Positions 51,633 to 60,310 of a stretch of DNA of 64,000 bases are shown here, in pieces. The stretch is from JAVDCA01 sp035293985 (GTDB lineage Bacteria > Pseudomonadota > Alphaproteobacteria > Rhizobiales > Xanthobacteraceae). Position 1 is the stretch's first letter. Every line of letters starts with the position of its first letter. The position numbers were made by a program, and so were the translations under genes. The notes below the pieces were generated by a model. It was not told the DNA's origin and did no database searches. It was given only the letters and a program-made list of their open reading frames with translations. The stretch lies in assembly GCA_035293985.1 (NCBI GenBank), contig DATGLS010000017.1, positions 362,538 to 426,537 of the forward strand, written 5' to 3'.

Positions 51633-52835
51633 ATGGACCTGCGCTTCACGCCCGAGGAGGTCGCGTTTCGCGAGGAGGTGCGCGCGTTCATGCGCGAGGC
51701 GCTCCCCTCCGCGATCCGGCGCAAGATGGTGGAAGGGCATCGCCTGGTGAAGGACGACATCGTCACCTGGCAGCGCATCCTCAATGCCAAGGGCTGGGCG
51801 GTGCCGCACTGGCCGGTCGAGTGGGGCGGCACCGGGTGGACGCCGGTGCAGCAATATATCTTCCGCGAGGAGCTGCAGCAGGCGCCGGCGCCGGAGCCGC
51901 TGCAGTTCGGCACCACCATGGTCGGGCCGGTGATCGCCCGCTTCGGCAGCGAGGCACAGAAGCATCGCTTCCTTCCCCGCATCGCCAATATCGACGACTG
52001 GTGGTGCCAGGGTTTCTCCGAGCCGGGCTCGGGCTCCGACCTCGCGTCGCTGCGCACGGCGGCCAAACGCGAGGGCGACCACTACGTGGTCAACGGCCAG
52101 AAGACCTGGACCACGATGGCGCAATATGCCGACTGGATTTTCTGCCTGGTGCGCACCGATCCGGGCGCGAAGAAGCAGGAGGGCATCAGCTTCCTCCTGA
52201 TCGACATGAAGTCGCCGGGCGTGACCGTGCGGCCGATCCAGACCATCGACGGCGGCCACGAGGTCAACGAGGTCTTTTTCGACGACGTTCGGGTGCCGGC
52301 GCAGAACCTCGTCGGCGACGAGAACAAGGGCTGGGACTACGCCAAATTCCTGCTCGGCAACGAGCGCACCGGCATCGCGCGCGTCGGCATCTCCAAGGCG
52401 CGCATCCGCCGGCTGAAGGAGATCGCGGCGCTCGAGCGCATCGGCGACAAGCCGCTGATTGAAGACGAACGCTTCGCCATGAAGATCGCCGCCGTCGAGG
52501 TGCAGCTCAAGGCGCTGGAGATGACGCAGCTGCGTGTGGTGGCGGCCGCGCGAAGCCGCAACGGCAAACCCGACCCGGCCTCGTCGATCCTGAAGATCCG
52601 CGGCTCGGAGATCCAGCAGACGATCAGCGAGCTCTTGATGGAGGCGGTCGGCCCCTATGCGCTGCCCGACCAGGCGCCGCACGACGAGAGCGAGCGCTGG
52701 AACGAGCCGCCGATCGGCCCGGAGTGGGCCGGCCCGCAGGCGCCGCACTACTTCAACTGGCGCAAGGTCTCGATCTACGGTGGGTCGAACGAGATCCAGA
52801 AGAACATCATCGCCAAGGCGATCTTGGGTTTGTGA
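51633..52835 (+). CDS. pimC: Acyl-CoA dehydrogenase, PimC-like large subunit
   Basis: 400 residues, as for PimC. FAD/substrate motifs WWCQGFSEPGSGSDLASLRT and WTTMAQYADWIFCLVRTD are present; the C-terminus YGGSNEIQKNIIAKAILG is typical. The start at 51633 (MDLRFTPEEVAFREEVRAFM) excludes the upstream repeat. With PimD it should form a heteromeric pimeloyl-CoA dehydrogenase. Confidence 0.88.
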   Translation: MDLRFTPEEVAFREEVRAFMREALPSAIRRKMVEGHRLVKDDIVTWQRILNAKGWAVPHWPVEWGGTGWTPVQQYIFREELQQAPAPEPLQFGTTMVGPVIARFGSEAQKHRFLPRIANIDDWWCQGFSEPGSGSDLASLRTAAKREGDHYVVNGQKTWTTMAQYADWIFCLVRTDPGAKKQEGISFLLIDMKSPGVTVRPIQTIDGGHEVNEVFFDDVRVPAQNLVGDENKGWDYAKFLLGNERTGIARVGISKARIRRLKEIAALERIGDKPLIEDERFAMKIAAVEVQLKALEMTQLRVVAAARSRNGKPDPASSILKIRGSEIQQTISELLMEAVGPYALPDQAPHDESERWNEPPIGPEWAGPQAPHYFNWRKVSIYGGSNEIQKNIIAKAILGL

Positions 52836-52852
52836 GCTTGGGATTGTGACCC

Positions 52853-54004
52853 ATGGACTTCGAGCTCACCGATGAGCAGCGCCTGCTGCGCGAGACCCTC
52901 GAGCGGCTGATGGCGGAGCGCTACGACTTCGCGGCGCGCAAGCGGTTCGGGCAGGAGGCGAGCGGGTTCAGCGCCGACATGTGGCGGCACTATGCGGAGC
53001 TCGGCCTGCTCGGGCTGCCGTTCGCCGAGGCCGACGGCGGGCTCGGCGGCGGACCGGTCGAGACCATGATCGTGATGGAGGCATTCGGGCGGGCGCTGGC
53101 GCTCGAGCCGTATCTGGCGACGGTCGTGCTGGGCGGCGGATTGCTGCGGCTCGGCGGCAGTGACGCGATGCGCGGCGCGCTGGTACCGCGAATCGCGAGC
53201 GGGGCGATGAAGCTTGCTTTCGCGCATGCCGAGCGGCAGGCGCGCTACGATCTCGCCGATGTCGCAACGACGGCGCGCAAGGACGGCTCGGGCTTCGTGC
53301 TCAATGGGGCGAAGAGCCTGGTGCTGCATGGCGATGCCGCCGACCAGCTTGTGGTGTCGGCGCGGCTCTCGGGCGCGCCGCGCGACCGCGACGGGCTCGC
53401 GCTTTTTCTGGTCGACGCCGCGACCGGCGGCGGGGTGACGCGGCGCGGTTATCCGACGGTCGACGGGTTGCGCGCCGCCGAGGTGGCGCTGACCAATGTG
53501 CGCGTCGGCGCCGATGCGGCGATCGGCGAGCCCGGGCAGGCCTTCCCGCTGATCGAGCGCGTGGTCGACAGCGCGATCGCGGCGCTCGCCGCCGAGGCGG
53601 TCGGCGCCATGGCGGCGATGCACGAGGCCACCGTCGAGTATCTGAAAGTCCGCAAGCAGTTCGGCGTGCCGATCGGCAATTTCCAGGTGCTGCAGCATCG
53701 CGCCGCCGACATGCTGATGGCGCTGGAGGAGGCGCGCAGCATGGCGATGCTCGCCAGCATGATGGCCGACGAGCCGAACGCGACCGAGCGGCGCAAGGCG
53801 ATCGCGGCCGCCAAGGTGCAGATCGGCCGCTCCGGCCGCATCGTCGGCCAGGGCGCGATCCAGCTGCACGGCGGCATCGGCATGACCATGGAGGCGAAGG
53901 TCGGCCACTATTTCAAGCGCGTCACCATGATCGATACGCTGTTCGGCGACGCGGACCATCATCTCGCCGCCCTCGCCCGCCTGGGCGGGCTCGTGGCGGC
54001 GTAG
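52853..54004 (+). CDS. pimD: Acyl-CoA dehydrogenase, PimD-like small subunit
   Basis: 383 residues, as for PimD. It begins MDFELTDEQRLLRETLERLM and ends in GGIGMTMEAKVGHYFKRVTM with a flavin-contact region. The middle domain motif is reduced (KLAFAHAERQARYDLADVAT), as expected of the accessory subunit. It starts 17 bases after pimC. Confidence 0.87.
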   Translation: MDFELTDEQRLLRETLERLMAERYDFAARKRFGQEASGFSADMWRHYAELGLLGLPFAEADGGLGGGPVETMIVMEAFGRALALEPYLATVVLGGGLLRLGGSDAMRGALVPRIASGAMKLAFAHAERQARYDLADVATTARKDGSGFVLNGAKSLVLHGDAADQLVVSARLSGAPRDRDGLALFLVDAATGGGVTRRGYPTVDGLRAAEVALTNVRVGADAAIGEPGQAFPLIERVVDSAIAALAAEAVGAMAAMHEATVEYLKVRKQFGVPIGNFQVLQHRAADMLMALEEARSMAMLASMMADEPNATERRKAIAAAKVQIGRSGRIVGQGAIQLHGGIGMTMEAKVGHYFKRVTMIDTLFGDADHHLAALARLGGLVAA

Positions 54005-54016
54005 AAACGGAATGCC

Positions 54017-54135
54017 GTCATGCGCGGGCTCGGCCCGCGCATCCACGTCTTTCTGCGACGCAAAGACGTGGATGGCCGGGACATGGACGAGCGGAGCGAC
54101 GCCGTTTTTCCAACGACTATGCCCGGCCGTGACGG
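54017..54135. repeat. Dispersed palindromic element, long copy with insertion
   Basis: GTCATGCGCGGG ... GCGCATCCACGTCTTT is mirrored by AAAGACGTGGATGGCCGGGA and, after an extra 45 bases, by ATGCCCGGCCGTGACGGGA. It separates pimD from the next dehydrogenase gene and is open in frame with it, which can mislead start prediction. Confidence 0.8.
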
Positions 54136-54152
54136 GAGACAGGGAGTCTTTC

Positions 54153-55376
54153 ATGTTGCCACCGCCCTCGCCGCGCAGCGCCGAACTGGCCCGGCGCATC
54201 ACCGCATTCATGGAGGAGCACATCTATCCGGCCGAGCCGGCGTTCGAGCGCGAGGTGCGCGAGGGCGACCACTGGGACGAGCCGCCGGTGATGCGCGAGC
54301 TCAAGCGCAAGGCGAAGGCGGCGGGCTTGTGGAACCTGTTCGTGCCGAAGAAGCACGATCCGGACGCGCTCTCGGTCGTCGAATATGCGCCGTTGTGCGA
54401 GATCATGGGCCGCTCGCCGATCGGCGCCGAGCCGTTCAACTGCTCGGCGCCCGACACCGGCAACATGGAAACGCTGATGCTCTACGGCAGCGACGCGCAG
54501 AAGAAGCGCTGGCTCGAGCCGCTGATGGCGGGCGAGATCCGCTCCTGCTTCGCCATGACGGAGCCGGCGGTCGCCTCGTCGGACGCGACCAACATCCGCT
54601 CGGAGATCAAGCGCGACGGTGACAGCTACGTGATCAACGGGCGCAAGTGGTGGACGTCGGGCGCGATGGACAAGCGCTGCAAGCTCGCGATCTTCATGGG
54701 TCGCACCGACCCGGACGCACCATCGCACAAGCGCCAGTCGATGATCCTGGTGCCGCTCGACACGCCCGGCATCAGGATCGTGCGGCCGCTGACCGTGTTC
54801 GGCTATGACGACGCGCCGCACGGCCACGCCGAGGTGATCTTCGAGAACGTGCGCGTGCCGGCGGCCAACATGCTGCTCGGGGAAGGCCGCGGCTTCGAGA
54901 TCGCGCAGGGACGCCTCGGGCCGGGGCGCATCCATCACTGCATGCGCATGATCGGCATGGCGGAGCGCGCGCTGGAGACGATGTGCCGGCGCGCGATCTC
55001 GCGCACCACCTTCGGCCGCACGATCGCGGAGCACGGCGTGACCCGGCACTGGATCGCCGAGTCGCGCATGGAGATCGACCAGGCGCGGCTTTTGACCATG
55101 CACGCCGCGCAGATGATGGACACGGTCGGCAACAAGGCGGCACGCGCCGAGATCGCCATGATCAAGGTGGTGGCGCCGAACGTGGCGCAGAAGGTGATCG
55201 ACCGCGCCATTCAGGTGTGCGGCGGCGGCGGCGTGTCGCAGGAATTCCACCTCGCCTATGCGTATGCCCGGGCGCGCGCCATCCGGCTGGCCGACGGGCC
55301 GGACGAGGTGCACCGCGAGGCGGTGGCGAAGGGGGAGCTGCGCAAATATGCGGCGCAGGGCGGGAATGCGGGGTAG
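54153..55376 (+). CDS. Acyl-CoA dehydrogenase, ACAD10/11-like
   Basis: 407 residues; ATG 54153 follows AGGGAG and lies just after the palindromic repeat. Motifs: SCFAMTEPAVASSDATNIRS, GRKWWTSGAMDKRCKLAIFM and the C-terminal RLADGPDEVHREAVAKGELR of the ACAD10/11 group. It may handle branched or longer acyl chains that the PimCD enzyme does not. It could be transcribed with the pim genes. Confidence 0.88.
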   Translation: MLPPPSPRSAELARRITAFMEEHIYPAEPAFEREVREGDHWDEPPVMRELKRKAKAAGLWNLFVPKKHDPDALSVVEYAPLCEIMGRSPIGAEPFNCSAPDTGNMETLMLYGSDAQKKRWLEPLMAGEIRSCFAMTEPAVASSDATNIRSEIKRDGDSYVINGRKWWTSGAMDKRCKLAIFMGRTDPDAPSHKRQSMILVPLDTPGIRIVRPLTVFGYDDAPHGHAEVIFENVRVPAANMLLGEGRGFEIAQGRLGPGRIHHCMRMIGMAERALETMCRRAISRTTFGRTIAEHGVTRHWIAESRMEIDQARLLTMHAAQMMDTVGNKAARAEIAMIKVVAPNVAQKVIDRAIQVCGGGGVSQEFHLAYAYARARAIRLADGPDEVHREAVAKGELRKYAAQGGNAG

Positions 55377-55433
55377 CAGGATGATAGCGCGGCCGTCGTA
55401 CGGCGGCGCGTTACGCGTCGCGCCGGGGATCGA

Positions 55434-55555
55434 TCAAATCGATTTGGGCGACGCTCTCATCGCGTCCGAGAGCACGTTCGTGTCAAGCACGATCATCCCT
55501 GTCGGTCGACAGCGAGGCGCTGAGTCGATTTCTCATCGAGATTGCGAATCGTCAT
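55434..55555 (-). pseudogene. Relic of a FitAB/VapBC-type toxin-antitoxin pair
   Basis: On the minus strand MTIRNLDEKSTQRLAVDRQG (55493-55555) keeps the N-terminus of a FitA-like antitoxin but stops after 20 residues. Overlapping its stop by ATGA, MIVLDTNVLSDAMRASPKSI (55434-55496) is the first beta strand and catalytic Asp of a PIN-domain toxin and also stops after 20 residues. Intact partners are about 80 and 140 residues. Both genes are therefore broken. The rest of the gap 55377-55623 holds nothing else. Confidence 0.8.
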
Positions 55556-55623
55556 AATGGCCACCGTTCGGCTCTCGAATCCCTGCCACGATATCCCAGC
55601 AAAAAGAATGGCGAGCAAGCGCA

Positions 55624-56388
55624 TTAAGCAATCGTCACGCCGCCGTCCGCGACGATGATCTGCCCGGTGATGAAGCGCGCGGCCGGCGATGCCAGGAAGG
55701 CGGCGATCGGGCCGATCTCCTCGGGCAGGCCGATGCGGCGCAGCGGCGTGCGGTCGGTGCGGCGCCTGAGCGCCTCCGGGTTCTCCCACAGCGCCTTGGC
55801 GAAATCGGTCTTCACCAGTCCGGGGGCGATGCAGTTCACCCGCACGTTCTTCGGCCCCCATTCGACCGCGAGGTTGCGCGCCAGCGCGAAATCCGCCGCC
55901 TTGGAGATGCCGTAGGCGCCGATCACCTCGCTGCCGCGCAGGCCGCCGATCGACGAGACGATGACGACGGCGCCATCGCGGCGCGCGGCCATCTCCGGGA
56001 TGGTGAGATTGCAGAGCCACAGGTTGCTCTTGACGTTGGTGCCGATGATCTTGTCGAACGCCTCGTCGCTGAGCTGCCCGATCGGCCCGTAGGCCGGATT
56101 GGCCGCCGCGTTGCCGACCACGATGTCGATCTTGCCGAACGCCTTGCGGGTGCCGGCGACCAGCGCCTCCACCTCGTCGCGCCGCGACACGTTGCACGGG
56201 ATCACCGCCGCGGTGCCGCCGGCCGCGCGGATGGTCGCCGCCGCCGCCTCGCAGGCATCGGCTTTGCGGCTCGAGATCACCACCTTGGCGCCCTGCTCCG
56301 CCATCGCCTGCGCGATCGCGAGCCCGATGCCGCGGCTCGATCCGGTGACGAGAGCGACCTTGTCGTCGAGACGGAACGGCGATGCCAT
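55624..56388 (-). CDS. Short-chain dehydrogenase/reductase
   Basis: 254 residues; ATG 56388 has GGGGAAG upstream. Cofactor motif VALVTGSSRGIGLAIAQAMA, VGNAAANPAYG, catalytic Ser146, Tyr159 and Lys163 (IGAYGISKAADFA), and the end motif FITGQIIVADGG. Arg41 at the second strand end favours NADP. It probably reduces or oxidises a ketone or alcohol; its position beside acyl-CoA dehydrogenases suggests 3-oxoacyl chemistry. Confidence 0.9.
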   Translation of the reverse strand: MASPFRLDDKVALVTGSSRGIGLAIAQAMAEQGAKVVISSRKADACEAAAATIRAAGGTAAVIPCNVSRRDEVEALVAGTRKAFGKIDIVVGNAAANPAYGPIGQLSDEAFDKIIGTNVKSNLWLCNLTIPEMAARRDGAVVIVSSIGGLRGSEVIGAYGISKAADFALARNLAVEWGPKNVRVNCIAPGLVKTDFAKALWENPEALRRRTDRTPLRRIGLPEEIGPIAAFLASPAARFITGQIIVADGGVTIA

Positions 56389-56481
56389 GCGCTTCCCCTG
56401 CGGCGTTTTGCGACTACCGGCTTGCATTGTGACGCGCGGCGCGGGAATTTCCATCCCGCATTTCACGATGAAAGAGCCGTC

Positions 56482-57990
56482 ATGGGCCCCGCTTGCAGAT
56501 TCATCCTCGTTGCCGCCGTCGCCTGTGTGGCGACTTGGGCGCGCGCCGACACGCTGCGCATCGGCATGCTGGGCGATCCGGCGACCCTCGATCCGGCGCA
56601 GAGCTCGAGCGTCACCGATCGCGTCGCCTTCGCGGCGTTCTGCGACAAGCTCATCGATCTCGACGAGAAGCTTCACTACGTGCCGCAGCTCGCCACCGCG
56701 TGGACGTGGAGCGCCGACGGTCTCTCGCTGACCCTCAAGCTGCGCGACGGCGTCGTCTTCCATGACGGCACGCCGTTCGACGCGGAGGCGGTGCGCTTCA
56801 ATATCGAGCGCTACAAGACCGCGCCCTATTCGCGCCGCCAGACCGAGCTCAAGCCGGTGCGCGCCGTCACGGTGGTTGATCCCCACACGGTGCGGCTCGA
56901 TCTCTCAGAGCCCTACGTCCCGCTGCTCGCCCAGCTCGCCGACCGCGCCGGCATGATGGTGTCGCCGACGGCCGCGCGCGAACTCGGCGAGAAGCTCGCT
57001 CGCCATCCGGTCTGCGCCGGCCCGTACCGCTTCGTCGAATGGGTCGCGCAGGATCGCATCGTCTTCGACAGGTTCGCGCAGTACTGGAACAAGGACGCGA
57101 TCCACATCGATCGCGTCGTCTATCAGCCGCTTCCGGACGACACCGTGCGGCTCGCCAACCTGCGCTCCGGCGGCCTGCAGATCATCGAGCGCGTCTCGCC
57201 GACCGACATTTCGACGCTGCGCAGCGATCCGCGCGTGCGCCTCGCCGCGGCGCCCTCGGTCGGCTATCGCCTGCTCTCGATCAACACCAACAAGGGCCCG
57301 GCCGCCAACACGCCGCTCGGCACCAGCGCCAAGCTGCGCGATGCGTTCGAGCTCTCGCTCGACCGCGACGCGATCAACCAGGTCGCCTTCGACGGCGCCT
57401 TCGTGCCGAGCAACCAGCCGGAGCCTCCGGGCTCGACGTTCTACGACAAGGCGCTGCCGGTCCCGCCGCGCGATCTCGCCCGCGCCAAGGCGCTCGTCGC
57501 GGCGAGCGGACGGACCAAGGTACCCGTCACCCTGCTGGTCAGCACCGATCCGCTCGACGGCCGCGTCGCCGAGATCATCCAGGCGATGGCGGGCGAAGCG
57601 GGGTTCGACGTGAAGATCGAGGTGACCGAGAGCACGAGCCTGCTCGCGCGCCTCAAGAGCGGCAACTACGAGATGGCGCTGCTGATCTGGAGCGGGCGGC
57701 CCGACCCCGACGCCAACATCGCGATGTGGGTCGCGTGCGACGGCTTCATCAACTGGGGCTCGTTCTGCGATCCGAAGCTCGACGCGATTCTCAAACAGGC
57801 GCGCGAGGCCGCCGACGTGAACGAGCGCGCAAAGCTCTATGCGCGGGCAGCGGCGATCTACCTCGCCGCGCGGCCTTACATCTTTCTCTATCACCTCAAA
57901 TGGTACTGGGGCCTCTCTGCCAAGCTCGACGGCTTCGTGCCGCATCCCGATGGGATCATCCGGGTCACGGGGCTGCGGCTGCGGCCGTGA
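56482..57990 (+). CDS. Oligopeptide/nickel-type ABC substrate-binding protein (SBP_bac_5)
   Basis: 502 residues with signal peptide MGPACRFILVAAVACVATWA cleaved near RA-D. Family motifs are RIGMLGDPATLDPAQSS, LKLRDGVVFHDGTPFDAEAV and CAGPYRFVEWVAQDRIVFDR. No permease or ATPase genes accompany it. Ligand unknown: peptides, nickel chelates and other compounds are all possible. Confidence 0.9.
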   Translation: MGPACRFILVAAVACVATWARADTLRIGMLGDPATLDPAQSSSVTDRVAFAAFCDKLIDLDEKLHYVPQLATAWTWSADGLSLTLKLRDGVVFHDGTPFDAEAVRFNIERYKTAPYSRRQTELKPVRAVTVVDPHTVRLDLSEPYVPLLAQLADRAGMMVSPTAARELGEKLARHPVCAGPYRFVEWVAQDRIVFDRFAQYWNKDAIHIDRVVYQPLPDDTVRLANLRSGGLQIIERVSPTDISTLRSDPRVRLAAAPSVGYRLLSINTNKGPAANTPLGTSAKLRDAFELSLDRDAINQVAFDGAFVPSNQPEPPGSTFYDKALPVPPRDLARAKALVAASGRTKVPVTLLVSTDPLDGRVAEIIQAMAGEAGFDVKIEVTESTSLLARLKSGNYEMALLIWSGRPDPDANIAMWVACDGFINWGSFCDPKLDAILKQAREAADVNERAKLYARAAAIYLAARPYIFLYHLKWYWGLSAKLDGFVPHPDGIIRVTGLRLRP

Positions 57991-58306
57991 GCGGCTGCGT
58001 CGACGCCACCTTGCAGTCCGCCGCCGGGAACGCAAGCGCGAGTTGTGGGATGCTCGCCGCTTACGTGCGAAAAATCTTTCCGATGATCCGGCGACCGAAC
58101 GATCAATTCATCCTCCCGGCGCAAGCGCGACAGCGAGCGGAAGGACTCGGCGGAGACGTTCTGGACAGCCGTAGCACGCGAATGTTCGTCCAATTCGCGT
58201 GGATACGTCCAGGCACGCTTGGGCCGCAATGGCGGCCTTGCTCCGATCAGCTGTCGCAGGCGCCCGGTCGGCGGCGACGATAGCGCAGGCGGCATGGGGA
58301 CGTCGC
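57991..58306. other. Gap without a recognisable gene
   Basis: 316 bases between two convergent genes. A frame continues through part of it but has no initiation signal or recognisable sequence. I see no RNA or strong terminator. Confidence 0.5.
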
Positions 58307-59194
58307 TCAGACGAACTGCGCGACCATGTAATCGGTGAAGACGCGCACTTTCGGCGACAAGTGGCGCGATGGCGGATAGACGAGCGAGATCGGATCGGGG
58401 TCCGGCTTGAGCTTCTCCAGGAGCGGGACCAGGCCGCCGGCCGCGATCGCGTCATCCGTATAGTAGTCGCGCATTTGCGCGAGGCCATAGCCGGCGAGCG
58501 CGGCGGCGGCGAGCGCGCCGGCATCGCTGAAGGTCATTGCGCCGGACGGTGTGAGGTTGACCTCCTCGCCATTGCGCCGAAAGCGCCATGCCCGCAAGCG
58601 GCGAGTGGCCTGCGCTGTGAACGCAAGACAGCTGTGGCGCGAGAGGTCGTCGAGCGAGCGCGGCCGTCCATGCGCCGCGAGATAGCTCGGCGCGCCGACG
58701 AGACGGAACTGCGTGCGGGTGAGGCGGCGCGCGATCAGGCTCGAATCCTGCAGCGGCCCCAGCCGAATTGCGACGTCGATCTCTTCCTCGACGAGATCGG
58801 AGTAGCGGTCCGTCGAGCTGACGATGAGGCGAATGTCGGGGTATTGCGCGAGAAACTCGCCGAGCAGCGGCACCACCTCGAGCCGGCCGAAGCAGATCGG
58901 CATATCAACGCGCAAGCGTCCGCTCGGCTTGAGCCGCGCGGCGCGGATCACCTGCTCGGTCTCGTCGAGATCGGCAAGGATCTGCCGGCTGCGCTCGAAC
59001 AGCGCCGCGCCGTCCTCGGTGAGGCTGACCCTGCGGGTCGTGCGGGCGAGCAGCGGCACGCCGATCCGCTGCTCGAGCCGCCTTACCGCGTTGCTGGCGC
59101 CCGCTTGCGTGATCCCGAGGTCCTGGGCGGCGCGCACGAAGCTGCGCCGTTCCGCGACGCGGGCGAAGATAGCCAGGGTGCGCAGGTCGAGCAT
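58307..59194 (-). CDS. LysR-family transcriptional regulator
   Basis: 295 residues. N-terminal helix-turn-helix FARVAERRSFVRAAQDLGIT with QAGASNAVRRLEQRIGVPLL, followed by LARTTRRVSLTEDGAALFER, then the two-lobed effector domain. It is close to the group that controls divergent transporters and oxidoreductases. Divergent from a 57-residue membrane peptide; a T-N11-A palindrome lies between. Confidence 0.93.
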   Translation of the reverse strand: MLDLRTLAIFARVAERRSFVRAAQDLGITQAGASNAVRRLEQRIGVPLLARTTRRVSLTEDGAALFERSRQILADLDETEQVIRAARLKPSGRLRVDMPICFGRLEVVPLLGEFLAQYPDIRLIVSSTDRYSDLVEEEIDVAIRLGPLQDSSLIARRLTRTQFRLVGAPSYLAAHGRPRSLDDLSRHSCLAFTAQATRRLRAWRFRRNGEEVNLTPSGAMTFSDAGALAAAALAGYGLAQMRDYYTDDAIAAGGLVPLLEKLKPDPDPISLVYPPSRHLSPKVRVFTDYMVAQFV

Positions 59195-59208
59195 GTTTTC
59201 CTCATCGA

Positions 59209-59221
59209 TTACGGCAAGTAA
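59209..59221. promoter_or_regulatory. LysR-type box
   Basis: TTAC-GGCAA-GTAA fits T-N11-A with inverted arms, 15 bases upstream of the lysR start. An AT-rich stretch with possible -10 elements follows on the plus strand. Confidence 0.5.
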
Positions 59222-59322
59222 TGAATGATATTATAGCAAGGGGAATTAATAAGTCACGCGAGGCGCACTAGGTTGCCGCCATCCGCTTCGCCCATGGGGG
59301 CGAAGGCCACGAGGAGGTTGCC

Positions 59323-59496
59323 ATGCGACAAGCTTTGTCTATCCGGACGTCCGATCGGTTGAGGCGGCGTGCTCACGTCGATCCGATTTTGCTGGCGCTC
59401 GCCGCCCTCGCGCTGGTCATTTTCGCGGTCGAGGCCGCGGTGATCGTGTGGGGTGCGCCGGCACTCGATCCGACGGTGCCTCTCTACACGACGTGA
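59323..59496 (+). CDS. 57-residue single-pass membrane peptide
   Basis: A short frame beginning MRQALSIRTSDRLRRRAHVD with GAGGAGGT five bases before the ATG, an excellent ribosome-binding site. A basic head is followed by one hydrophobic helix, PILLALAALALVIFAVEAAV and on to Trp, then GAPALDPTVPLYTT. The orientation rule predicts a cytoplasmic N-terminus. It is divergent from the lysR gene and may be its target. No family recognised. Confidence 0.65.
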   Translation: MRQALSIRTSDRLRRRAHVDPILLALAALALVIFAVEAAVIVWGAPALDPTVPLYTT

Positions 59497-59889
59497 CGGT
59501 CGAGCCGGCCCGCCCGGATGAGGCACGCAGCGCCCAGCGCGCGGGGGAGTCGCCGATGGCCAGTGCCGCGCGCCAGGTTTCGGCGCCACGACCGCTCGGG
59601 TCATGAACGATCGGTCGCATACGCGACCCGCGTGTTTTCTCTTCCGCAAGCCTCGCAAGCCGCCATGAATCCACGATGGCGGCTTGCGTGCTGCCGCGCA
59701 TGCCCGCGGTTCTATACGGCATCCATCAAGTCCAACCCGCCGCCCTGGAATAAGGAAAGCTGATCGGAGCATCGCCTGCGCAGTTGCAACGGAACGGCGG
59801 CCGATTTAGGAAGGGTGACGGGTCCCCACCGCTCCGATGCTCCGGAGCCGAGAGACGGAAAAGAAACTGGACCCTCAAGTATGCGGTTC
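59497..59889. other. Gap before the tRNA, no gene seen
   Basis: 393 bases without a convincing frame or ribosome-binding site. The tRNA promoter should lie in its last part, but no strong match stands out. Confidence 0.5.
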
Positions 59890-59964
59890 GCGGGCGTAGT
59901 TCAGTGGTAGAACGACAGCTTCCCAAGCTGTATGTCGTGGGTTCGATTCCCATCGCCCGCTCCA
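59890..59964 (+). tRNA. tRNA-Gly (anticodon CCC)
   Basis: 75 bases including an encoded CCA end. Acceptor arm GCGGGCG/CGCCCGC, D arm GTTC-AGTGGTA-GAAC, anticodon stem ACAGC/GCTGT with loop TTCCCAA giving CCC, and T arm GTGGG-TTCGATT-CCCAT. Everything pairs, with one G-U in the T stem. It reads GGG codons. Confidence 0.97.
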
Positions 59965-60310
59965 TCCGCCTTCGCCGAGACGCCGGCGGGCGGGCCTTCG
60001 CCGTCGCGGCTGCGCGCCAGTTCAACCCGGAGCTGATCGGCAGGGTCGAGAAGCGACCAGCGCCCGCTGTGAACGCTGCTGCCGCAATCCCGGCCGCAAC
60101 GCGCCCGAATCATAGGTGGAGACGCTTCCATGGGCCGTACCGCCGACTTTTTCAACAGGATCGGTCACACTCGGACCTCACAGCCGGTCACCATGGATGT
60201 CCGCTCCTCCCTCGTTAGCCGACTACAGCGGTCATTCGCTGCAGGACCGAGAAATGCCACAAGCTACCGAGGTAGCAACCCCCGTCGGCGCCAGGTCTTT
60301 CAATGCCCGG
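59965..60310. other. Gap after the tRNA with a repeat end
   Basis: 346 bases with no gene I would defend. It contains CGACTTTTTCAACAGGATCG (60144-60163), which recurs in inverted orientation at 62978-62997. Confidence 0.55.

Noticed and set aside
57991..58283. Continuation of an open frame past the oligopeptide-type binding protein
   Set aside because: No start signal, low-complexity composition and no recognisable motif.
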